The position numbers were made by a program, and so were the translations under genes. Below, piece after piece: positions 54,981-64,000 of a stretch of 64,000 nucleotides of DNA. The stretch lies in assembly GCA_003117195.1 (NCBI GenBank), contig BDSI01000047.1:186001-250000 (forward strand), given 5' to 3'. The notes below the pieces were generated by a model, which saw nothing but the letters and a program-made list of their open reading frames with translations, had not been told where the DNA came from and did not search any database. The stretch is from Eudorina sp. 2006-703-Eu-15. Lineage: Eukaryota; Chlorophyta; Chlorophyceae; Chlamydomonadales; Volvocaceae. Position 1 is the stretch's first letter. Each line of letters opens with the position of its first letter.

Positions 54981-56458
54981 TCACTTCTGAGCCGCGGCCT
55001 GGGGCGCCGGCGCTGCGGACAGCACGGGCTCAAGCACGTCCTTAATCGACGCATTGGGGTGCAGCTTGAGGAAAGGGTGCTGCGCCAGGGCTGTCACGCT
55101 GGGGCGCGCCTTGGAGTCCTTCTGCAGACACTGCCCCACGAAATCCACAAGCTCCGGCGAGAACTGGTCGGCCGGTAGCGTGGGCGGCGGCTCGATGACA
55201 ATGTATTCTAGCAGCTCCCAGAACCCCAGGTTCACGCCTGTCTCGCCTGGCGGCGGGTACGGAAAGCGTCCGAGCGCGCACTCCAGAAGCGTGAGCCCCA
55301 AGCTCCAAAGGTCGCTATCGAAGCTGTACGAGTCGCCCTTGATCCGCTCCGGACTCATGTACGTCACCGTGCCGACCCAGGAGAGGCAGTTCGACACAGA
55401 TGACGCCAGCTGGCCCGACACGCCGAAGTCGCTGATTTTGACCTCTCCGACCGAGTTCAGCAGCAAGTTGGACGGCTTGATGTCCCGGTGCACGACCTGG
55501 TGTATTGGCGGCCGTGTGGCGAACGAGACGTTCAACACAATAAGAAAGTCCCACAAGGCACATCAAGGCACATCCGCAATCACAGGCAGTTGCATAACCT
55601 TCACACCACCTTAAATCGCCTCTTCCAGTCGTAACGCTGCCCTCGTATAGATTTCGGCACCCATTCAGACTGTCACGGTTTGATGTGCGCCTGATTCTAT
55701 CGTGCTTACGAGCTGATCTTCTTAGCTCTCACCTTCAGCTCCTTATGTAGGTACTGCAGCCCGGCCACGAGCTGACGAGCGATGTGCGCTATAACGGGCT
55801 CCGGCAGGCCAGGACCTGCCGCTGCAGGCCCGCCTCCCGCTGGCTTGCTACCCAGAGCGGCTCCCTTCTGGCTGCCCTGCTGCTGCAGCTTGTGCTGCTG
55901 CTGCTGGTACATCTTCATGCGCGCCTTTAACAGATCCGCCAGGCTACCCGCGTCGCAGTACTCCATGGCGATTGTAATGGCGCCATTATCGAAAAATGCC
56001 TGGGAGTAGCGGACCACATTGCGGTGGTCGGCGCCATACAGCGTGCGGAGCTCCGTCGTTACCTGCGCAGGGCGGACGACAAGTGCACATGACCTCAAGT
56101 GTGCAAGGGGGGCTGGTTTGTGTGGTGGTGGAAACGGCGTCAGGACGGTACGGTAGACCAACTGACGGATGGCAATGTCCGGATGACTGTGGGAAACGCC
56201 AATTCGCCAAAAACCCACCTGCTTTCGCACGACATCCGAAGAAACATCAAACTGGATGACCTTCAAAACCATAACCCTGCCGTCGCGCTTGTTCCGTACT
56301 TTCTTTGCCACACCGCTGCTGCCCTGCCCAATCACGCAGAGCTCTTCGAAGTCCTCCAGGGTCAAGGGCTCCCCGGCAGCCGCCGCGGCACGGGTCCGCG
56401 GACTGGTGCTCGCGCCTCCAGTGCCACTGGTGCTGGCCTCACCGGGGCCCTTCGGCAA
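54981..56458 (-). CDS. MAP kinase kinase (5' end unresolved)
   Basis: Dual-specificity kinase of MAPK cascades. Exons: about 56458-56219, 56062-55733, 55496-54981; the two internal junctions are GT-AG and phase 0. Gly loop [10 protein letters not shown] and the ATP-site Lys in VMVLKVIQ are in the first; a Gln-rich insert ([12 protein letters not shown]) lies within the kinase N-lobe/C-lobe region of the second. The third has [21 protein letters not shown], the activation loop with Ser-x5-Ser before WVGT, and YMSPERI, as in plant MKKs. The C-terminus ends shortly after the kinase fold. The frame at 56458 opens on TTG with a stop just upstream, so the true ATG is in an unidentified upstream exon or a splice acceptor lies within 56380-56458. 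Confidence 0.88.
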
Positions 56459-57858
56459 AGAGTATCACGGACAGCATCGCATGCGTCATGTACGGAGTAT
56501 CACTCAGCGCCGAGGCCTGACAACGGCATGTACGATGAACAGCAACCCTATACATACTGCCAGTAGACATCAGCCGGGATAACCAGAGCGCAAGCCCAAA
56601 ATCTGTGCAGCAACTGAATTTGAGACTGCACGCCATCTTCAACTGGTGTTTTCCGTAGACGGCGAGCACGGGGACCACAAGGCCACAACCAACGGACTCC
56701 CCGATAACGACAATACCCTCGCTTTCAGCATGGTACATTTATCACACACCCCGCCTTGACGACAGGCGGTGGTGCTAGCTCAAGAGGCATTACACACGTG
56801 GCAAAACAAGTTTCACAACCTGCCACCACTTACCCGTGAACTTGCTGAGTCCTCCTCTTGCGGCAGAGGCCGCTTATTTGGTTGCAAGGAACTGCAGGCC
56901 CAGACAAGTCCGACGAACTCAGTACAAGAACAAGCAAACCTCGTTGGACAGTTGGGAGCCCAGGTGCAAGCCGGATACACATGGTAATCCTGCGTACCTC
57001 TCAGGATTTTAAAACAAGCAGTGCTATCCGACTGCCCCACACTACGTTACCGCGCGACAATTCTCACTTTGCTGAGCCAGGACGTGCGGCCCCAAGCGTG
57101 CTCGCCGGAGACTCAATCTGAAGGCCTTCGCGACTAATCGTCAGACCTCCCTCTTGGAACTTGCCCTGGTTTGTTCTGCAAGCAATAAAGAGCGCGATTC
57201 AATGCCGCGGCCCGAACAGGCATCCCGTCCAAGCGAACGGTCTGCTTTACGTGAGCTTTGAGGTATAGATGAAGGAAATACATGCAGCATAATCACTGGA
57301 GCGCAGCAAGCCATGGTACAGGCCTAACTTACAACACATAGGTCGCCTTTTTCTCCTCTGGAACCGCAATAGGCTCTGGTCTTTTACGATTCATCCTGAC
57401 CACGCCTCAGGTGCGCAGATCACTTGTTTTGCGGCTGCACACGCGGACCCAAATAACTAACCTTAGGAGGATTTCCTTCTTATGGTTATTCAGTTTCCCT
57501 AGCGAAGCTGTATGGGGATTAGAATGTAAGCTGTATTAGTTTAGGTCCAGGTCGATGTCCTGCCGAAGTCGTGTGCCGTCGTGCCGTGAATTTGGCATCA
57601 AACGCATGGCCGTCCGTCGATCCGTGATGTGATTGATTTGGACTTTATTTTATACCAAAGTGCACAATTACAGCCTGTGTTTATCTAGAGCTCAATAAAT
57701 ACATATTGTCGTGGCAAAGTTTGAAAAGCGCAGAACAGTCAAGGAGTATGGGCTTTCATGCCGGACGTCGGCAGCACGCTCAATAGAGGCGATATCAAAT
57801 TTAAGGCCCTAGGAGCAACGTTCTTACGGCCGACGCTTGACTGACGGCGCTGTTGAGG
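56459..57858. other. Intergenic region between divergent MAPKK and myosin genes
   Basis: Should hold the missing 5' exon of the MAPKK gene and the promoters of both genes. AT-richer around 57600-57720. No further gene supported. Confidence 0.4.
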
Positions 57859-60800
57859 ATGACAGCGGGAATAGGGGCTCGGGTTTGGGTGCCCAAGGAA
57901 TCAGGGTGGGCTCAAGCAATCGTTGTCTCCAGCGATGCCTCCAAGCTCTGCGTCAGTCGAGATGAGGACAAACAGGAGGTTTGGGTGGACAGCTCGGAGG
58001 CATACTTGTGCAACAACGATGATGTCGAGGTATGGTTGTGCGCTGCTGTGCGTTTCAGTTTTTTTAGTCGTGTGTCTTGATTCTGCCAATCCATTACTCT
58101 TGCTTGCGAACCGAGTTGGGCCTGAAGCTTCCGCCTGCTTTCAACCGTTCGGTTACGCCAGCTTTCTGGCACGGCCCGCAAACCGGGACATTTGCTGCGC
58201 CATCCTTACTGACAGTCAAGACAATTACTGATCGCGCACGGCATATGCCTTATGTAACGCTCTCGTGTTCTTGACGTGCCTTCGTTCCATCAACCAGGAT
58301 ATGACGGCACTCTCGTTCCTCCACGAGCCTGGCGTGCTCTGGAATCTCCAGGTTAGGTCAAGTCTGTAGTGGACGACTAGTCTGTAGTGCACTGTGCAAT
58401 TCCACCGGGTGTCGTCCGCTGCAGCTTTGGCTGTGGTAAAGCGTGAAGGCGGCCTTGCACATGCCTGAAGTTTAGTATCAACACCGCTGAAGTTGCCCGC
58501 AGAGCCGCTACAAGGAGGGCAACATCTATACCTATACAGGCAGCATTCTTATAGCGGTTAACCCCTTTCAGCCTCTACCTGACCTGTACGGCAACCACAT
58601 TATTGAGCGCTACCGTTCAGTGCCTCGGGAGCAGCTGCCGCCGCATGTTTATGCCACTGCATGTGCAGCTTTTCGGAACATGATCCGAGACGGCACCGGC
58701 CAGGCCATCTTGGTAAGCTGTTGCCATCGGTGCGGGTGGGGGCGCGCACCGGAACCCAGTGTCTCTGCGCCCGTTGGTACCAACGTGTTGCGGTTTCGGA
58801 CACATCCAGGCACCGGATTCAAGTTCAGATACGTGATTGTTGCAGCACGTGCATGCAGTCGATGTTGCTTAGGATTGATGCTGGCTTACCCCTTTGCACA
58901 CGAAAGGTTACTGGCGAGAGCGGCGCGGGCAAGACGGAGACAGCAAAGCTCATCATGGCGTGCTTGACCCACCTCGGGGCACAGCATAGCTCCCAGAGCA
59001 GCTGTGCAAGCGAGGCGCAGCCCCAGGGGGTATCCGGTGTCGAGCAGAAGGTGCGTTCTGGTGATGCAAGTGAGCCCGAATGGAGCCGTTCTTGCCCGCG
59101 AAGTAATGAGTTGGTTCCCCTAATGGAATTTGGTATGCTGGTCGATGTCGTGCGAAGCAAAAACCTGGGTTTGATGTGGGTCCTACGAATGACAGTGCTG
59201 CGCACAAACATTTGGCTAGGATCACAAGGGAATCGTGCATAGCCGAAGTGGCGCATCACTGCAAAAGTTCGCCATTGCAGTTTGAAGCCGGCCGGCGGAC
59301 GTGGAGCCTTTCTGCACGTGCAAGGGTGCGGAGGAAAACAACACAACCTCCTGCGCAGATTCTCGAGTCCAACCCTTTGCTGGAGGCGTTCGGCAACGCG
59401 AAGACGTTGCGCAACAACAACTCGTCGCGGTTCGGGAAGTACGTTGAGATCTACTTCGATCCCCAAGCTGGAGGCGCTGTCACCGGAGCTGCCGTTCGCA
59501 CGTACCTGCTGGAGCGGTCGCGTGTCGTTGCGGTCAATAACCCGGAGCGGTCATTTCACATTTTCTACCAGGTACAGCTCAATGGATCATTGCGGACATG
59601 CGTATCATTGAGAAAAACCTTGGACTGAACATCAAACACAACCGACCGGGGCTTGACTGTTCGGTCCCCAGAACGACGTTCCACCAGGAGGGCACTGGTA
59701 TGGAAACCTCCATATTAAATCTAGAACTGTAGCGGAGAATTTTTGATCCTGCTTCTAGAGGCTGACTGGGAATAATGGCTGCTGTTCTATGTGCAGCTCG
59801 TGTACGGCGCAAGCCCAGCTGACCGGAAGGCCTGGCGCCTGCCGGATTCAGCAGCAGGATTTTCTTATCTCGCGCGGAGTTCCTGCTTTGAGCTTCCGGG
59901 CCAGAGCAACTCGGAGGAATACCAGGTGAGCGGTTCTTGAATTTTCCAAATTGAATGTAGAACTATACCGACGGGCTATGAGCATGTACCAGGCGTGGCC
60001 CGGCTGATCTAGTTTCATGGTCCTTTTTGCTTCGCAGCACACTCGGCGTGCCATGTCGCACATTGGGCTCACCGATGAGCAACAGTCTTCCGTGCTGGCA
60101 ACGGTGGCGGCCGTTCTGCACCTTGGAAACATCACCTTCACGGACACGGATAACGAGGGTGCGGTCGTGGCAGAGGGAACTTCGCGGGAGGCGCTGGAAA
60201 CGGCTGCGGAGCTGCTGGGCGTGGATGCCGTGGCCCTCCAGGAGGTTCTCACGACGCGACAGATTCAGACACCGGAAGGTAAGGAGCTAAGGACAGAAGG
60301 ACACTCAGCAGCAATCTGATGCTTGCGGCAGATATGGTGCGCATGTCGTCGAAAGTGGCCCACCTGCCGGGCTCCATGTCTCTCCTGCAAGCTTCGTCTG
60401 GAGGACGTGATCCGCCTGGAGGTAACTTGGCCCATGACTTCCTCTGCAGGCCCCATTGCGACTCCCCTATCGGCGCAGGCCTCAGCGGACGCGCGGGACT
60501 CGATGGCGAAAGTCGTGTATGCGCGGCTATTCGAGTGGCTGGTGTCGGCGATTAATTTGGCGGTCGACGAAGCGCACAACGGGGTTAGCGGAAGCGGGTC
60601 GACCGGGGGCGCCTCCGGACGCCAGCACCTGTCCATCGGATTACTCGACATTTACGGGTTTGAAAGCTTCGAGGTGGGTGCTTTCTGGCGCACCAAGATG
60701 TCTTTATCCCGTTGAGCATTCAGCGTAAGCCCTGTGCAAAAGCTGCCGGAGTAGAAGACGCGGGCGTGGCCAGTTTTGCGCCCTGGCGTCGTGGATAATT

Positions 60801-63800
60801 GGAGTCACTGCGCTAGAATGCACCAGAATGCACCGATGTTCGGTATGACACATGCTGCTTTCGTTGCCTTAGGTGAACGACCTGGAGCAGCTGTGCATTA
60901 ATCTGACAAACGAGAAGCTACAGCAGCATTTCAACCAACACGTCTTCAAGTGGGAGCAGGTGCGTGGGATTGGGTCTTGGCCTTGGATCGCATTCTTGGA
61001 AGCCATACGCTTATGCTGTGGTGTAGGATGTCCGGGGCTTTGCCAAAGTGCACATTTCGGATATCACGGGCGCCTAAGGGAATGGGAAGTCCCGTGCACC
61101 CAAGGGGATGACAACCAAGGGCCGTGGTATTCGTTTTTCAGGCGGAGTACGAGCGCGAGGGCGTTGATTGGTCGTACATCGCCTTCCGGGACAACGCGGA
61201 TGTCCTGGAGCTGCTCGAGGGCCGCATGGGCCTGATGGACTTGCTTGACGAGACCTGTAGGTTCCCGAAGGTGAGGTATGCATTCCATGCGGATTGCTCT
61301 TTCCCGCAGAAATCCCATATGCGGCTGTCATGCCTTTCTGTCTGAATGATCGCAGCAAAGCTTTGCGGTTCCGCTTCGCACGATCTCCCAACAACTGTTC
61401 GCCCGATGTTCATTGTATCCAGGCGACTGCCGAGGCTTTGGCCCACAAGTACCGCAGCAGCACGTCTGTGGCCGGAAGCTCACGCTTTCGGGCGTTGAAC
61501 AGGCCTGTGACTGCCTTCGGAATCGAACACTACGCAGGTAGCGATGGAGAAACCCAAAGAAAGGGGGTCGCAGGGGCCAAGTATCGGGTGTTCGCTATGT
61601 TCACCGCAGCTGCGTGTGCGTAGCCTGGCGTTGCTCGACCCATTTGCGTTTTCGCGACGTGCACCCTGTCAGTCAACCTGTCTGCCTGCGGCTGTTGCGT
61701 TTGTCTTCTGATCTCTGTCTTGGTGAGTTGCGTGTTATGACCCAACTGTTGTTGTCCGCCAAAGTAGATACTCCTGTTGCTGTCACGCAGGGAACGTGAC
61801 TTACAGCACCCAGAACTTTCTGGAGAAGAACCGTGATTACGTGGTAATGGAGCACCAGTCACTGCTGGGGCGCTCACGTCGGCCCCTTCTGCAGGAGCTC
61901 TTCGCAGCCGATGTGCCACCTGCAGGGGAGGGCGCCAGTAACGGCGGTTCGCGAGGGCAAAGCCAGTTCCAATTCCGGAGTGTCTCCAGCCAGTGCCGCC
62001 GGCAACTGGCGGAGCTGATGGCGGCGCTATCGCAGTTGCAGCCGCACTACGTGCGCTGCATCAAGCCCAATCCCTCGGGCACACCTGGACAGTTCAGCGC
62101 GCCTTACAGCTTGCACCAGCTGCGCTGTGGTGGCGTCATGGAGGCTGTGCGAATTGCGTGCGCTGGTTACGCGTACAGGTGAGATGAAGTGGGTTACGAC
62201 GCATTGGACGTGGACAGTAACGAACCAACGAACGCACTTTGTCCATCATCACAGTTTGACGACCGTTTCATGAACTGCCATGCAGGCGGCCGTACGCATC
62301 CTTTTTGGACCATTTCTGGCAACTGTGCCCTGAGCCCATCCACGCGCTGCGGCGGCGGCGCGTGGACCAGTGCGGATCCACAGCTGTTGGTCTTGCGTCG
62401 ATCGACGTGGACGAGCTGCAGCCGGCGGCAGCGACGGTGCTGGCGGCATCAGGATTGAGCGCCACGGACGCGGGGCCACAGTACCACCTGGGTTACACCA
62501 AAATCTTTTTACGCTCCACTGCTGCTGCAGCACTGGAGCGGCAACGGCTCGCGAAAATCAACGCAGCTGCAGCGACCATCCAAGCGCACGTCCGTGGAAG
62601 CCAGGTGTGTAGTAGGCTCACTGTCAGACCTGAGTGTCGTGGTATCAACTTGTCCGCGGGAGGTTTAACGGCTCGCATAGTTGCTTGCGTGGGACAACTA
62701 TGGGACAGCGAGAATGCACTTTCCGTTTAAGGATGGTGGTGTCGAAACGTCGCGTTGTACATTGTGGTAACCCAACCGTGTGTGTGCTCGAATGACGTTG
62801 CCATCAGGTTCGGCATTGGTACCAAGGCGTGCGGCGGGCGGTGATAACGATACAGGTGAGGCGCTTCCGGCAATTTAAGTGCGAACATCTGAGCTGGAGG
62901 TTGCTGTCCAACAAGCCTACATAATTACGTGCACTTGAGTTCAATATCTTTATTGGTACACAGGCCTATTGCCGCGGACTGCTGGCGCGCCGGGAAGCAC
63001 AGAAACTGCGGGTGGAGCGAGCAGCGACGATCGTCCAGCGCGCGTGGCGGGGTTGCGTGGAGCGGATTCGATATCAAAAGTTGCGGCACGCGGCATTGGT
63101 GCTCCAGGCCGTGTGGCGCGGGGTGCTGACGCGAAGAACCATCGAGGTGAGGTGTAATCGGCGGGCGGTGCTCCGTCGGAGGGGATGCACCATGGCGAGA
63201 CAGGTTCATGAATGTCACGATGCTCACAGAGACTGCACCGTGGACTGTTCCCGTGCGTGTTTATGTACCGTTCCTAGTTATCACCGTGTAGCCATTAACC
63301 ATTCCTTAAATGGGGAATCTCGCATTCCCCGTGGATACAATATGCTCCAAATGCGCACAGGCCCATGGTACGGCAGTCATGTATGTGGTCGGCATGGATT
63401 CAAGGGCTTGGCGTTTCCGTATGAAGCCTCTTGCCTTCCGTATGAGCCTGGAGTCCTCGCGCGAAACAGAAAAGAACTCTTTGAAATTCCTGCGCGGAAC
63501 TGATAAGATGTTGCGGCAAACCGCCCTGCGCGGGCGATTAGGCACGGCTATGGTAATTGAAGTCAGGGTAGCAAATGTCATTCAAAGCTCAAGACATCTT
63601 CAGGGCTCAGGCGATGTGAGAAACCTTTGAGCGATTTCCTACGCAATCCGTTCCGTCGGTGGTTGCAGGACATGCGGCAAGAGCGCGCAGCGCTCATCCT
63701 CCAGACCGCGTGGCGCGGCGTCGTGGTTCGCCGCGAGTATTTGTTCACGCTGCGATTCTGGCGGGCGGCGGTCCGGATTCAGGCCGCGTGGCGGGGCTAC

Positions 63801-63824
63801 GCAGCACGGCAGTTGTACACCCAG
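57859..63824 (+). CDS. Plant-type (class XI-like) myosin heavy chain, 3' end outside window
   Basis: Actin-based motor. Exons: 57859-58029, 58298-58351, 58503-58712, 58907-59050, 59359-59571, 59797-59925, 60038-60278, 60450-60673, 60873-60959, 61142-61270, 61423-61537, 61791-62178, 62286-62604, 62808-62855, 62964-63146, 63669-63824. All are phase-consistent, about 940 aa so far. An N-terminal SH3-like segment ([12 protein letters not shown]) precedes the motor: [17 protein letters not shown]-loop [10 protein letters not shown], switch [10 protein letters not shown], switch [22 protein letters not shown], and converter region [10 protein letters not shown] motifs follow ([43 protein letters not shown]). 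The acceptor at 58907 is AAG rather than CAG. The class is inferred from SH3, motor and multiple IQs; the tail is not seen. Confidence 0.93.
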
Positions 63825-64000
63825 GTGGGTGAATAACAGGCTCTGGTCGTCAGGCTCTAGCAAGCATGCGACCCAATTTACACCCGTAAGCACCCGAAGC
63901 TGGGGACCTAAACCGCACGTTATGACGAGGCAGCAGTGTGGCAATATGCTCGGCACATCGCTCCAATAACTGGCAGTTTGTGGCGCTTTTCACAGCAATT

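Overview
The window looks like nuclear DNA of a green alga, most likely a volvocine (Volvox/Chlamydomonas group). The genes are intron-dense with short GT-AG introns, and the donors are mostly GTGAGT/GTGGGT/GTAAG. Several genes are followed by a TGTAA motif, the polyadenylation signal typical of this group. The gene set is eukaryotic and photosynthetic: a Tat-targeted thylakoid-lumen PsbP-domain protein, protein-only RNase P, eIF3a, a MAP kinase kinase and a plant-type myosin. The retroelements (a Kangaroo/DIRS-like tyrosine-recombinase element and a Ty3/gypsy element) also fit. I assembled the gene models by hand, joining exons only where splice sites, reading phase and protein-family match agreed.

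Layout. 1-6919: 3' part of a Kangaroo/DIRS-like retroelement, with Gag, RT, RNase H and methyltransferase-like frames on + and an intron-containing tyrosine recombinase on -, bracketed by 112-bp split direct repeats. 9855-11233 (-): TRP14/TXNDC17-type thioredoxin. 13253-19139 (-): complete 12-exon eIF3a, about 1015 aa. 20106-22369 (-): PsbP-domain lumen protein, 265 aa. It is head-to-head, 288 bp apart, with 22658-24205 (+): histidine phosphatase, 225 aa. 26054-27742 (+): unrecognised spliced gene. 29451-35519 (-): 12-exon PRORP with an organelle-type presequence, PPR region and NYN nuclease. 35520-53300: a mobile-element cluster. It holds a hairpin, a degenerate satellite, a hAT-like element with an 8-bp target duplication and a nested about 1-kb repeat. 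It also holds a gypsy element, a 440-bp-terminal-repeat element, and an inverted fragment of the myosin gene that carries a second copy of the nested repeat. 54981-56458 (-): MAP kinase kinase. 57859 to beyond the right edge (+): myosin, 16 exons seen.

Most unusual is the gypsy element. Between RNase H and integrase its polyprotein has a stretch matching C5-cytosine methyltransferase motif order, but with the catalytic Pro-Cys missing. After the integrase it carries a complete PHD finger and a chromo-like tail. Other points: PRORP lacks two of the four usual zinc ligands; the recombinase gene in the first retroelement keeps spliceosomal introns on the antisense strand; the about 1-kb repeat is inserted at two loci in opposite orientation; and part of a myosin intron plus exon is duplicated about 11 kb away.

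The host genes are unrelated housekeeping genes and form no operon or pathway. The retroelement frames are repeatedly offset by one base, often at G runs, while the host exons are clean. The retroelements are therefore probably decayed, or under-called in homopolymers.
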